In this document: one piece after another, positions 1 through 9,993 of the stretch | How the letters are laid out: the number at the start of each line of letters is the position of its first letter | Position numbering within the stretch: position 1 is the stretch's first letter | NCBI GenBank assembly: GCA_020852295.1 | Contig: JADZBC010000011.1 | Location: forward strand, 1-37,840 | From: a bacterium | Lineage (GTDB): Bacteria > Patescibacteriota > Saccharimonadia > CAILAD01 > JADZBC01 | DNA length: 37,840 nucleotides | Direction of reading: 5' to 3' | Made by a program: the position numbers and the translations under genes | The notes under the pieces: generated by a model | The model's input: only the letters and a program-made list of their open reading frames with translations | Database searches by the model: none | Told to the model about the DNA's origin: nothing

Positions 1-187
1 CCTGATTTACACCCCAAGTCAGAGCATCGGCAGTCAGGATCTCACGAAAATGCCCAATATGATAGCTTGCCGAGGGACTAATGCCACTCGATACTACGAT
101 CTTGTCTTCGGAGTAGTGATTTGCGATGTTCTGAGCCGCTACATTTATCCAGTAGTTAGACTCCGAACCATTTGCAGGTGTATTCAT
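1..187 (-). CDS. lysS: Lysyl-tRNA synthetase, class I (N-terminal part, runs off the window)
   Basis: Own translation of the minus strand from ATG at 187: MNTPANGSESNYWINVAAQNIANHYSEDKIVVSSGISPSASYHIGHFREILTADAL. The SGISPSxxxHIGHFREIxTADA pattern is typical of class I LysRS. Confidence 0.75.
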   Translation of the reverse strand, partial: MNTPANGSESNYWINVAAQNIANHYSEDKIVVSSGISPSASYHIGHFREILTADALTWGVNQ

Positions 188-219
188 AGAAGTATTATAG
201 GTCGTATTACTATCTGTCG

Positions 220-690
220 CTAGCCGATGTCGACGATTTCGTACACGATAGTTCCAGCTGGAACCTCGACTTCTACGGCATCGCCTTTTTTGCTGCCGAG
301 CAAAGCTTTGCCGATTGGTGACTCATTGGAGATCTTACCGCTCGATGGGTCAGCTTCGGTGCTGCCAACAATCTCAAACAGCTGCTCGCCCTCGGCTACC
401 TTCACTTTCACCTTTGAGCCGATGGCTACCGTCCCACCCTTACTGCGCTTGATAGTCTTGGCGTGTTTGATGATATTTTCAATCTCCGCAATGCGGCCCT
501 CAATGAAGACCTGTCGGTCTTTTGCATCATCCCAGCTTGAATTCTCACTCAAATCACCAAACTCTTTTGCTTCTTTTAATGCTTTCGTGACTTCTTTCCG
601 CTTCGTGGTTACCAAGTCATCCAACTCTTCCTGTAGCTTCGCGAGCCCCTCTTCACTCAGATAAAATTCTTTTTTCCTGTTCATAAACAC
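220..690 (-). CDS. greA: Transcription elongation factor GreA (start may be the second Met)
   Basis: YLSEEGLAKLQEELDDL...DLSENSSWDDAKDRQ...ESPIGKALLGSKKGD matches GreA N- and C-terminal signatures. Confidence 0.93.
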   Translation of the reverse strand: MFMNRKKEFYLSEEGLAKLQEELDDLVTTKRKEVTKALKEAKEFGDLSENSSWDDAKDRQVFIEGRIAEIENIIKHAKTIKRSKGGTVAIGSKVKVKVAEGEQLFEIVGSTEADPSSGKISNESPIGKALLGSKKGDAVEVEVPAGTIVYEIVDIG

Positions 691-855
691 AGAACCCTTT
701 CCGCCGTTTGATCGGCAGACGTCACTCAGTTTAACTAAAAATGGGCCTCAGCCCGTCACCCTCCGGCGCTTTTTAACTTGCGCGAGTACGTCCATTACAT
801 GAAGTTTGTTTTACATTCTACTCCGTTGATTTGATCTGTCAAGCGAGAAATCTCA

Positions 856-2829
856 CTAAGGTCGGCCACCAAAATACCATTTCAAGATATTGCGCGTCAC
901 GGGTGCCGCAAAAAGCGCTCCCTCACCAGCATTCTCAACGAGCGTCACAATGGCAATCTGCGGCTTGTCGGCCGGTGCGTAAGCGATGAACCAAGCATGG
1001 GGCTTGGTACGCGGATTTTTGCCATCAAAGCCTTCTGAGCTTGTCTCGGCAGTTCCAGTCTTAGCCGCTACTTTGACTGACACCTCGGCCTTGATCAGAC
1101 AACAACCAGTTCCCTCTTCGACCACCTTCTCCATGCCAACCTGTACGGTTCTGATATTTTCAGGTGAGATAAAGCCCTTACCGGCAACTTCAGGCTTAAT
1201 TTCCTGCACAACCTTACCGCTATTGTCCACGATACTCTTTGCGAAATGAGGTACATAGACTGTGCCACCATTAGCCACCGTGCCCAAGGCAACAGCGAGC
1301 TGTAGCGGTGTTATTCTCATATCACCCTGACCGATCGACATATTGTACGTGTCACCAACATACCAGGGCTCTCCGGTCTTCGCCTCTTTCGAGTCTGGTG
1401 TCGGCAGATAGCCAGCCGACTCATCCGCAAGATCAACGCCTGTCCGCTTACCAAGGCCAAATTTCTTGTAGTAGTCAACCAGCCGATCAATGCCGAGGCC
1501 CTTGAAACCCTGAAATCCACCACCAACGATGTAGTAGAAAACATCTGAACTCAAAGAAATTGCCCGAATCACATTGACGAGCCCAAGGGCCTTGCTGTCA
1601 TAGCCCTTGAAGGTATACACGACTGATGGATTGTAAATATTGGGGACGTCGATCTTACCTTTGTCATCGATCGTTGTCGAAGCAGAAATCACCCCCTCCT
1701 GGAGCGCTGCCGAGGAAATAAATGGCTTGATCGTTGAACCAATCGGATAGCTCCCACCAAGCACGCGATTAAACAGTGGGTTGTTTGGGTCGCTCAAAAG
1801 CTTACTATAGTCGGTCTGCGAGATGCCCTTTGCAAACAGATTATTGTCGTATGTCGGATAATTGACCGCGCCGAGCACCTGACCATTTTGTGGGTTGAGC
1901 GCGATACTGACACCCCGATTACTGCCGGCTCGCTCGACACCTTCCTTGAGATACTGAGCCATCTTTTTCTGAAGATCACCGTCGATCGACAGCATGAGAT
2001 TATTGCCCGGTTGAGCAGGATAAGCCGCCAGAGATTTGAGTCGACGACCAGTAGCATCAACTTCAACTCGCTCCTTGCCGTCGACACCTTTGAGTTCCTT
2101 CTCGTAATAGGATTCGAGGCCACTCTTACCGATATAGGCGGTCGGTAGGTAATCGGGGTTTCGCTTGTACTCTTCAGCTGATATGCGCCCGATGTAGCCC
2201 AAGAAGTGTGACAAGCTCCCGCCGTCAAGATACTCTCGGGTCGGATTGACATCGACATCTACGCCTTGTAGTAGGGGGCCTTTTTCGTCAAAGCTAAGGG
2301 TTTGCTCGCGATTTATATTTTCAGCGACAAGCACAGGCTGGGTGTAGTATAGACCGGACGCTTCGGCTTTTTTCTTGACCTCATCGACCGGAATTGCCAA
2401 TATCTTGGCCACGGTTTTGTAGACCTCCGTCCGCTTTGTCTCGTCGGGCGGCAGCAGCGATGGATTAATTGTCAGATCAAAGTTTGCCTGATTGCGCGCT
2501 AACAACTTACCGGCATTGTCATAGATCGCTCCACGTGGCGCGCGAATAGTGAACTCGCGCACACGGTTGCCTTCAGCGAGACTCTGATTGCGCTGGCCGT
2601 TGGCAATCTGTAGATTGAAAAGCTGCCACGACAATAGTCCACCAATGACTATCACCGCAAAAAGGTAAACCGGCACAAATCGTCGACTGATTGGATCTTC
2701 GAGGTTGATCGCATCACTACTACCACTCAACGCCGCGGCTGCCCAGTCCTCACTAGCGATTACGGTCTGCTCTTTTTTTGATTGTCGATAGGAAATTGCT
2801 CGGTTGTAGAAATCTCCGAATATATTCAT
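856..2829 (-). CDS. mrdA: Penicillin-binding protein 2 (peptidoglycan transpeptidase)
   Basis: N-terminal TM helix, RAPRGAIYDNAGKLLA, GSTIKPF (SxxK), AAKTGTAE (KTG); adjacent to mreDCB. Confidence 0.93.
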   Translation of the reverse strand: MNIFGDFYNRAISYRQSKKEQTVIASEDWAAAALSGSSDAINLEDPISRRFVPVYLFAVIVIGGLLSWQLFNLQIANGQRNQSLAEGNRVREFTIRAPRGAIYDNAGKLLARNQANFDLTINPSLLPPDETKRTEVYKTVAKILAIPVDEVKKKAEASGLYYTQPVLVAENINREQTLSFDEKGPLLQGVDVDVNPTREYLDGGSLSHFLGYIGRISAEEYKRNPDYLPTAYIGKSGLESYYEKELKGVDGKERVEVDATGRRLKSLAAYPAQPGNNLMLSIDGDLQKKMAQYLKEGVERAGSNRGVSIALNPQNGQVLGAVNYPTYDNNLFAKGISQTDYSKLLSDPNNPLFNRVLGGSYPIGSTIKPFISSAALQEGVISASTTIDDKGKIDVPNIYNPSVVYTFKGYDSKALGLVNVIRAISLSSDVFYYIVGGGFQGFKGLGIDRLVDYYKKFGLGKRTGVDLADESAGYLPTPDSKEAKTGEPWYVGDTYNMSIGQGDMRITPLQLAVALGTVANGGTVYVPHFAKSIVDNSGKVVQEIKPEVAGKGFISPENIRTVQVGMEKVVEEGTGCCLIKAEVSVKVAAKTGTAETSSEGFDGKNPRTKPHAWFIAYAPADKPQIAIVTLVENAGEGALFAAPVTRNILKWYFGGRP

Positions 2830-2841
2830 GCGCCCTCCCCG

Positions 2842-3336
2842 CTAGCGATGTAATCGCAGACGTGCTTGCTGATCTTTCGTTCGTCGTAGCTGGCCTATGC
2901 CGATAATTGCCAGCAGAATGACTTCATTATATATCATTTCGACGACAATGCGGCCGAGTAATGCCATCCACGGTCGACTCACACCGACTTGCAGGTAGCT
3001 AATCGCGATTGCGAAATTATAGGCAATGGTCATGATGACGAGCAAAAGCGATTGGGCCAAGGCGCGCAACCGCAGTTCCTCCAAATGAAAGATAGCCTTG
3101 CAGGCAAGACCCACCAAAAAGAAAAAGGCCATATTGAGACCAAAATTTGCACCAGAGAAAATGTCGAAAATAAATGCAGCCGGCAATGCAAAACCCAGTA
3201 CGACACCAAGGCGTTCGCGGGCGCTGATGATGATAACCGCTATGAGGAGTAAGTTGGGCTTAATGTTCCACCCAAACTTTCCCAACTGAAGCGTCACCAC
3301 TGCAAGCCATGCACAGACATATCGAACGATTCTCAT
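2842..3336 (-). CDS. mreD: Rod shape-determining protein MreD
   Basis: Small multi-TM protein between mreC and mrdA; position and hydrophobicity. Confidence 0.75.
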   Translation of the reverse strand: MRIVRYVCAWLAVVTLQLGKFGWNIKPNLLLIAVIIISARERLGVVLGFALPAAFIFDIFSGANFGLNMAFFFLVGLACKAIFHLEELRLRALAQSLLLVIMTIAYNFAIAISYLQVGVSRPWMALLGRIVVEMIYNEVILLAIIGIGQLRRTKDQQARLRLHR

Positions 3337-4130
3337 TTGTTTGCTGAAGTTACCACAAAAACAATTTCGAGCTTATTCAGGTTAATCGCAGGCTTGACGT
3401 CGGCCGTCTGAAAAATCGCGTTATCGCTACGCTCAACCGATTCAACCTGACCGATAACAATTCCCTTTGGCACCAATTCGCTACCGGCGGTAATAATTGT
3501 CTCACCTACTTTAATGACTTCGTTCTGGGCTATTCGATCCATCACGTAGCCCTGACCAATCTGCCCTTTAATTGTGCCTTGAGCTCGGTTATCTTGCCCA
3601 AGCGCCCGTATCCGAAAATCTGGATCGGCCGCCAGAAACACCTGAGAGCTAAACGTACTCACATTCTCAATCAAGCCAACCAGTACCCCATTGCTGATTA
3701 CCGCCATTCCCTGTTTCACACCCGAGTTGCTACCCCGATCGATTGTGACGAAACGACGAACATTATCTGGCTCATAGCCAACCACGCGAGCTGGAGCCAG
3801 CGTAAGATTTTGTCGCGCCGAAAAACCAAGTTGGCTACGAAGCTGGTCGTTTTCATAGCTTATCTCTTTGACATTGGCAAGTTGTTGCTTCAACTCGGCA
3901 ACTTGTGTTTCCAGATCTTTATTTTGCTTCGCGATCGAGCCGAGCGAACCAAATAGCCGCACATTGTCGGCGACAGAATTACCAACATTACCAACCACTC
4001 GAACCACAGGAGCAAAAATCGCATCGACCACAATGCGCACCGGTCGAAGCCAGCCTAAGAAATTGAGCATGACGAGTAGGAGCGAAATACCAAGCGCAAC
4101 AACGAGACTAGTACGCACTTTTTTCTGCAC
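3333..4130 (-). CDS. mreC: Rod shape-determining protein MreC
   Basis: N-terminal TM, coiled coil, beta domain (PARVVGYEPDN...VTIDRGSNSGVKQGMAVISNGVLVG). Confidence 0.92.
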   Translation of the reverse strand: MQKKVRTSLVVALGISLLLVMLNFLGWLRPVRIVVDAIFAPVVRVVGNVGNSVADNVRLFGSLGSIAKQNKDLETQVAELKQQLANVKEISYENDQLRSQLGFSARQNLTLAPARVVGYEPDNVRRFVTIDRGSNSGVKQGMAVISNGVLVGLIENVSTFSSQVFLAADPDFRIRALGQDNRAQGTIKGQIGQGYVMDRIAQNEVIKVGETIITAGSELVPKGIVIGQVESVERSDNAIFQTADVKPAINLNKLEIVFVVTSANK

Positions 4131-4133
4131 TGC

Positions 4134-5186
4134 TTAACGCCTCTTCTTGTCGTACTGGGTAGCCACTAAGACATCACGCAAGGTGTCGAGGTCTTCAAGT
4201 ACGAGGCCGGTACCGCGCACAACGGCCGTTAGGGGGTCATCAGCAATGTGTACAGGCATCTTGGTCTGTGAAGCCAGTAATGAATCAAGACCACGCAAGA
4301 GCGCGCCACCACCGGCCAAAAAGATCCCCTTATCCATAATGTCGGCAATCAACTCTGGCGGAGTCTCCTCAATAGTGCTCTTGACGGCGTCAACAATCGC
4401 TCTGACACTTTTACTCAGTGCTGCCCGCACTTGATCAGAATTTATAATAATTTCTTTCGGAAGCCCGGTGACAATATCACGACCCCGTATCGGCGCTTCT
4501 AGTACTTGCCCGACTTTAGCTGCCGAACCGATATTGATCTTGATGGTCTCAGCGGTGCGCTCACCGACCTGCAAATTAAACTCTTCCTTGGCGTAGTTGA
4601 TGATGTCTTCAGTCAACTCGTCACCAGCAATTCGTATACTTCGACTGGCGACGATTCCCCCCAGCGAGATCACCGCTACTTCTGAAGTTCCGCCGCCGAT
4701 ATCGACGATCATACTGCCAGCCGCGTCGTGTACTGGTAGATGTGAACCAACTGCCGCGGCCATCGGCTCTTCAATCAAAAAGGCCTGGCGTGCACCTGCA
4801 TTGGTGGTGGCATCCTCAACCGCGCGTTTTTCCACCTCAGTCACACCTGAGGGTAAACCAACCACGACACGTGGGCGCGGGAAAAATGCAAAGGACTCTT
4901 TGTGAACCTTCTCAATGAAATACTTGAGCATCTGCTCGGTGATTTCAAAATCACTCACCACTCCATCGACCAGCGGTCGTGACGCTACGATATTGGCCGG
5001 CGTTTTACCAACCATTCGCTTCGCCTCGTCACCAATCGCCAGGATTTGCTTAGTGCGCGTGTTGACCGCGACAACGGATGGCTCATTGATAATAATCCCC
5101 TTACCACGTACATACACGAGGGTATTCGCGGTACCGAGATCAATACCAATATCGTGCGAAAATTTTCCCAATAGGTTGTTGAGCAT
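4134..5186 (-). CDS. mreB: Rod shape-determining protein MreB (actin-like)
   Basis: DIGIDLGTANTLVYVRGKGIIINEPSVVA; DIGGGTSEVAVISLGG; LAGGGALLRGLD. Confidence 0.97.
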   Translation of the reverse strand: MLNNLLGKFSHDIGIDLGTANTLVYVRGKGIIINEPSVVAVNTRTKQILAIGDEAKRMVGKTPANIVASRPLVDGVVSDFEITEQMLKYFIEKVHKESFAFFPRPRVVVGLPSGVTEVEKRAVEDATTNAGARQAFLIEEPMAAAVGSHLPVHDAAGSMIVDIGGGTSEVAVISLGGIVASRSIRIAGDELTEDIINYAKEEFNLQVGERTAETIKINIGSAAKVGQVLEAPIRGRDIVTGLPKEIIINSDQVRAALSKSVRAIVDAVKSTIEETPPELIADIMDKGIFLAGGGALLRGLDSLLASQTKMPVHIADDPLTAVVRGTGLVLEDLDTLRDVLVATQYDKKRR

Positions 5187-5239
5187 ATTTATTCCTTAAC
5201 TCTAGTGTAACAAGCCGAGGCGAGCCGTACCAGATGGAA

Positions 5240-5989
5240 TCAGCGCAAAATACCCGTAACGGCCAAAAACGCCAGTAGATTGTTGATGGTATGCAGGACA
5301 ATACCGGGGATGATACTGCCAAGTCGACGATACATCAGCGCCAAAATAATACCGAGGATGAAGGTATATATCGCAACATTGGCCTGAAAATGCAACACAG
5401 CAAAGGTGAGACTCGTCAGTAGCAACCCGAAAAATGGGCCAAAGCTTTTTTCAAAGGCCGGCAGAACAAAGCCACGAAACTGGATTTCCTCGATGATTGG
5501 CGCAATCAAAACGGAGGCAGCAAAGCTCACGATCAACCCCCAATGTGAGCGACCAAACTCAAAGGCGGGTGACTGCGCTTCATTTACATCAATGCTCGGG
5601 AAAAGCACTGCCACGAGCGTAAACACCACAATGACACTCAAACTAAAGCCAACGTAGACCCCTAGAATCGTCAAAATGCTTTTGATCCAGGGAAACTTCT
5701 TCAGACCGAAATCGCTCCATTTTTTCCCGTAACGTCTGAGCACCCACCAGAGGAGTAGCCACTCAATCGCCAAAGTCAGTAGGTAGCGAATAGCCCCCGG
5801 CATTAAGCCGTCTGAAACCAGAAATTGGCCTACCGCGCGCGGATATAAACCGAGCCGACCAAGGCCAATCACAATCAATAACACGATGGCGGGGAGAGCG
5901 ACGGTTAAGCCTAATACAATAATGACATCGGCGAAGCCCCAGGCAGGTGCCGGGATGAGGTTTTTCTTCTTAGCGGGCGTGCTGCTCAC
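5240..5989 (-). CDS. CPBP-family intramembrane metalloprotease
   Basis: Multi-TM protein with EEIQFRGFVLP and the LHxxxN-type C-terminal motif (IVLHTINN). Confidence 0.85.
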   Translation of the reverse strand: MSSTPAKKKNLIPAPAWGFADVIIVLGLTVALPAIVLLIVIGLGRLGLYPRAVGQFLVSDGLMPGAIRYLLTLAIEWLLLWWVLRRYGKKWSDFGLKKFPWIKSILTILGVYVGFSLSVIVVFTLVAVLFPSIDVNEAQSPAFEFGRSHWGLIVSFAASVLIAPIIEEIQFRGFVLPAFEKSFGPFFGLLLTSLTFAVLHFQANVAIYTFILGIILALMYRRLGSIIPGIVLHTINNLLAFLAVTGILR

Positions 5990-7068
5990 TTCCCAAATCG
6001 ACTTATGTCGGATAGCGCCACAAAGATCATGAGTCCGATCAAAGCCACGAAACCAACCAGATGGAGTGCGTTTTCGACACGGTGCGAGACGCGAATATTG
6101 CGTCGGTTGAGCAGTACTAACAGCCAGCGACCACCATCAAGCGCCGGGATCGGCAGAGCATTGATCACACCAAGCGAGAGAGAGATCGATGCCATTAGGG
6201 CTAGCACATATTGCCAGCCAAACTTCATGACTTCTCCAAAGATCATCGTGATGCCGATTGGTCCCGTCACACCATCGGTCACCTTCGCTTGGGTAAATAG
6301 GCTGACAATCAGACCACCAAAGGCGCCAATCGTGGCAACTACCAGCTTGGCCATGATTCCAACTGCTGCGATTGGCGCTTGGTACCACGGGTAGCGAGCC
6401 AGTTTCATATTGAATGCCGCGACACCAAGTACACCCGCCTTCTCGTCTTGACCAAGTGTCACACGATAATCTTTGTCTCGTCCATCCTCGCGAAGCGTAA
6501 CGGTTACTTCATCGCCCTTATGATCTTTAGTGAACGCACGCAACTGCTCATTTGAGTCGAGCTTCTGTCCGTCGATTGCTACGAGCACCTTACCGGCTGT
6601 TATGCCAGCTTTTTCGGCGGGCGACCCTTTGGCGACCTGAAACACTGTCAAACTTGGATCGTCTGATTTGATCGGCGCAATTGGCCCAAAGCTTGGCGCC
6701 GTTTCGAAATAGACAGGCGGCAGTCCGGTTGCACACAGTAGCGTAATAATGGCGTAAGCCAGGCCGATATTCATCGTCACACCAGCCAGTAAGATCTTGG
6801 TCTTTACCCAAGTGGACTGTGCTGCAAAACTATCCTTTGCCTTGTCGGAGCCAACTTCACCACGCAGGCGCACAAAACCACCCAAGGGCAGTAAGTTGAT
6901 TGTGTAGAGTGTTTTTTTACCCTGCCAACCAAAAAGCTTTGGCGGAAAACCAATACCAAACTCCTCGACCTTGACACCGGCCCGGCGGGCGGCGATAAAG
7001 TGGCCAAGTTCATGAATGATTACGAGTAACGAAAAAGCAAAAACGACGAGAATAATCGTCAAAATCAT
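5986..7068 (-). CDS. rseP: Site-2 protease, RseP/RasP family (M50, with PDZ)
   Basis: HELGHFIAARRAGVKVEEFGIGFPPKLFG, PDZ-like GSPAEKAGI, NALPIPALDGGR. Confidence 0.93.
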   Translation of the reverse strand: MILTIILVVFAFSLLVIIHELGHFIAARRAGVKVEEFGIGFPPKLFGWQGKKTLYTINLLPLGGFVRLRGEVGSDKAKDSFAAQSTWVKTKILLAGVTMNIGLAYAIITLLCATGLPPVYFETAPSFGPIAPIKSDDPSLTVFQVAKGSPAEKAGITAGKVLVAIDGQKLDSNEQLRAFTKDHKGDEVTVTLREDGRDKDYRVTLGQDEKAGVLGVAAFNMKLARYPWYQAPIAAVGIMAKLVVATIGAFGGLIVSLFTQAKVTDGVTGPIGITMIFGEVMKFGWQYVLALMASISLSLGVINALPIPALDGGRWLLVLLNRRNIRVSHRVENALHLVGFVALIGLMIFVALSDISRFGK

Positions 7069-7772
7069 TATTTACCAAATCTCCTGCTTCTATTGTGATA
7101 GTGTTCGAGCACATTATCAAGCTTATGCTCGTCAAAATCTGGCCAATAGGCGGGTTCGAAGTATAACTCGGCGTAGGCGGCCTCCCAAAGTAGAAAGTTA
7201 CTCGTGCGTTGCTCACCAGAAGTACGAACGATCAGATCGGGATCTGGCACTTGCGGTGCGTAGAGATATTGCTGCACAAGCTCAGGACTAACTGACTGCG
7301 GGTCGATTTTTTCTTTGAGCATTGATTGGATAGCCTCAACGATCTCCTGGCGACCACCATAATTAAAGCAAACGCAGAGCGTCCCGCGGCTGTTATCTTT
7401 CGTCTGCTCAACCGCGTTCTCGATCGCACGACGGAGCTTATCGTCGACATTATCGCGACTGCCAAGCCAAACCAAACGGATACCTCGCTCATTCAGCTCA
7501 GCCAAATCTTTGACACTCATCTGGTATGCAAAGTCCATCAGGAAGCTCACCTCATCCTTCGATCGCTGCCAATTTTCGGTCGAGAAGATATAGGCACTCA
7601 CGTACTCGACACCACGATCAAAGCAGGCTTCGGTAATTTTCTTAAGGTTTTCGTAGCCACGACGGTGTCCTTCGAGCGTGGGTAGCTTGTGGTCTTTTGC
7701 CCAGCGCCGATTGCCATCGAGGATAAATCCGATGTGTCGCGGGACGCTGTTTTGTGGCGACTCAGCGGCCAA
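7068..7772 (-). CDS. uppS: Isoprenyl (undecaprenyl-PP) synthase
   Basis: HIGFILDGNRRWAKDHKLPTLEGHRRGYENLKK; DLIVRTSGEQRTSNFLLWEAAYAELYF. Confidence 0.96.
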   Translation of the reverse strand: MAAESPQNSVPRHIGFILDGNRRWAKDHKLPTLEGHRRGYENLKKITEACFDRGVEYVSAYIFSTENWQRSKDEVSFLMDFAYQMSVKDLAELNERGIRLVWLGSRDNVDDKLRRAIENAVEQTKDNSRGTLCVCFNYGGRQEIVEAIQSMLKEKIDPQSVSPELVQQYLYAPQVPDPDLIVRTSGEQRTSNFLLWEAAYAELYFEPAYWPDFDEHKLDNVLEHYHNRSRRFGK

Positions 7773-8333
7773 TTAGATCTCCATGATTTCAGATTGTTTT
7801 TGCTGCAAGAGTGCGTCAGCTTGCTTCTGGAAATCCTCAATGAGCTTATTGAGCTCTTTTTCGAGCCGACGCGAATCATCTTCAGTGATCTGCTTATCTT
7901 TGAGGGCTCGCTTGGCTTGATCCATGCCGTCATGACGAGCGTTGCGCAGGCTAACCTTGGCGCCCTCGGCCTTCTCACCAAGGAGTTTTGCGAGCTGCGT
8001 ACGGCGCTCTTCGGTCATTGGCGGAATGTTGATCTTGACCATCAGTCCATCGGTTGCCGGATTAAGCCCCAGTGCTTGATTTTCGCGAATGGCCTTCTCG
8101 ATCATCGGTAAGTTACCGCGATCCCACGGCTGTACCAAAATCGTCCGAGCATCAGGAGTAGTAACGTTGGCGATTTGCTTCAGCGGCATCTGCTGGCCAT
8201 AGACATCAACCTTAACGCCATCAAGCAAACTAGCTGAGGCGCGGCTGCCACGCACCGACCCAAGCTCTTGCTCAAAATGAGCAATTGCCTGAGTCATCTT
8301 CATTTTGGTGTCACGTATATATTGGTCAATCAT
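7773..8333 (-). CDS. frr: Ribosome recycling factor
   Basis: GSVRGSRASASLLDGVKVDVYGQQMPLKQIANV; NIPPMTEERRTQLAKLLGEKAEGAKVSLRNAR. Confidence 0.96.
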   Translation of the reverse strand: MIDQYIRDTKMKMTQAIAHFEQELGSVRGSRASASLLDGVKVDVYGQQMPLKQIANVTTPDARTILVQPWDRGNLPMIEKAIRENQALGLNPATDGLMVKINIPPMTEERRTQLAKLLGEKAEGAKVSLRNARHDGMDQAKRALKDKQITEDDSRRLEKELNKLIEDFQKQADALLQQKQSEIMEI

Positions 8334-8360
8334 AGTGGCATCATTATAGCACTTTGCGCG

Positions 8361-8963
8361 CTACACTTCGTCGCTTTGGCCAAGCTCCATGCGGACAAAT
8401 CGCTTGACGATAATGTTCTCACCGACCTTCGCAATCATCGACTTAGTAAGCTCTTCGATGCTGGTGGCTGGATCCTTTACGAAGGCTTGCTTGTTGAGAC
8501 AAATACCTTCGTAAAACTTATTGAGCTTGCCTTCGACAATCTTGTCAGCGTGTTCAGCCGGCTTGCCGCTGGCGATAACTTCTTCTTTGTAAACAGCCTT
8601 TTCTTTTTCCACAACATCAGCGGGAACATCCTCTGGGTTGAGATACTCTGGGTTGGCTGCCGCAACGTGCATACATAGATCACGGACAAAATCCTGGAAG
8701 TCTTCGGTGCGCGCTACAAAGTCAGTTTCACAAGCAACTTCGACGAGTACACCAATCTTCCCGCCGTGGACATAGCTACCAACGAGACCATTTTCGGTTG
8801 CTCGATCAGCTTTCTTGGCAGCCGAGGCAATACCTTTCTTGCGCAACAGTTCCATAGCTTTTTCTTGATCGCCGTTTGCCTCTTCGAGGGCTCGCTTGGC
8901 ATCCATCATGCCGGCACCACTCATATCACGAAGCTTCTTGACGTCTTCTGCAGTAATACTCAT
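8361..8963 (-). CDS. tsf: Elongation factor Ts
   Basis: VKKLRDMSGAGMMDAKRALEEANGDQEKAMELLRKKG; VLVEVACETDFVAR. Confidence 0.97.
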   Translation of the reverse strand: MSITAEDVKKLRDMSGAGMMDAKRALEEANGDQEKAMELLRKKGIASAAKKADRATENGLVGSYVHGGKIGVLVEVACETDFVARTEDFQDFVRDLCMHVAAANPEYLNPEDVPADVVEKEKAVYKEEVIASGKPAEHADKIVEGKLNKFYEGICLNKQAFVKDPATSIEELTKSMIAKVGENIIVKRFVRMELGQSDEV

Positions 8964-8968
8964 ATATC

Positions 8969-9724
8969 TTATTCCTCCGATTTGTTGCTGTTGACTTTTT
9001 GTGCGTAGGTAGCGGCGCCCGTCTTGGCAGCGGCAGCAATTTTCTCGGTAATGAGCTTGATTGCACCGATCGCGTCATCGTTACTTGGAATGACATAGTC
9101 TGCCTGATCAGGGTCGGCATTAGTATCAACAGTCGCAATGACTGGGATGCCGAGTTTGTGAGCCTCCTTGATGGCGATATCTTCGCGTGGCATATCAACC
9201 ACAAAGATCGCAGCAGGCACGCCCTCCATATCGCGAATGCCACCGAAAATGCGGTTAAGGTGCGCAATCTCGTTGGTCATGTCGAGCTTTTCTTTCTTGG
9301 TCATGTCGCCAAAGTTTTCTTCAGCCACAATGTTCTCGAGCTTCTTGAGGCGAATAATTCGCGCCTTGATCGTCTCGAGGTTGGTTAGCATACCACCGAG
9401 CCACCGCTGGGTGACAAATGGCATACCGGCGTCACGAGCCGCCGCCTCAACGATAGACTTTGCCTGACGCTTGGTGCCGACAAAGAGAATCTTGCCACCT
9501 GCGGCAGTAGTTTGTTCAACAAACTTCATCGCTTCATTTAGTAATACAGCCGTCTTTGTAAGATCGAGCACGTGCACGCCATTGCGAGCCGTGAAGATGT
9601 ATTCGGCCATCTTTGGATTCCAGCGACGGGTCTGGTGACCAAAGTGAACGCCAGCCTCCAAAAGCTCCTTGAGCTCAGCTGGCACGGTTGATTTGGTATC
9701 TTTTTTTGCAGTTGCTTCTGCCAT
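8969..9724 (-). CDS. rpsB: 30S ribosomal protein S2
   Basis: LLEAGVHFGHQTRRWNPKMAEYIFTARNGVHVLDLTKT; QRWLGGMLTN. Confidence 0.97.
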   Translation of the reverse strand: MAEATAKKDTKSTVPAELKELLEAGVHFGHQTRRWNPKMAEYIFTARNGVHVLDLTKTAVLLNEAMKFVEQTTAAGGKILFVGTKRQAKSIVEAAARDAGMPFVTQRWLGGMLTNLETIKARIIRLKKLENIVAEENFGDMTKKEKLDMTNEIAHLNRIFGGIRDMEGVPAAIFVVDMPREDIAIKEAHKLGIPVIATVDTNADPDQADYVIPSNDDAIGAIKLITEKIAAAAKTGAATYAQKVNSNKSEE

Positions 9725-9734
9725 ATGTACTCCT

Positions 9735-9835
9735 TATGTCCTGACACCGGCGCCCGATCAAGCGGGAGGATACAAGCCGATGGGTGTTATTTATAATGAC
9801 CGAACTATTCTAACAGGTTTGAGGCTAGGGGTCAA
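9735..9835 (-). promoter_or_regulatory. rpsB promoter plus structured leader
   Basis: Minus-strand TTGACC (9830-9835), 17-bp spacer, TAGAAT (9807-9812). The leader can fold with ACACC/GGTGT (9744-9748 / 9783-9787) enclosing CCCG/CGGG. Confidence 0.55.
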
Positions 9836-9921
9836 TTGATAAATTTCGCAACTAGCATCATATGAAGACTCCACCACAATTATCTAGCAATGAAACATTA
9901 TCAGATAACTAATGTGGAGTG

Positions 9922-9953
9922 TTCCCCGGTCGGGCCTTGGCCCGACCGGGGAA
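9922..9953 (-). terminator. GC-rich hairpin ending the AAA ATPase cassette (no U tract)
   Basis: Perfect inverted repeat ttccccggtcgggccttggcccgaccggggaa. Confidence 0.7.
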
Positions 9954-9993
9954 GTCACTCACAACCCCCCGTGCAGGAGGACTTGTCGCCGAG

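Noticed and set aside
1888-2148. Short antisense ORFs inside mrdA, mreC, uppS, frr, rpsB and similar genes
   Set aside because: Opposite conserved housekeeping genes with no start signals or recognisable motifs.
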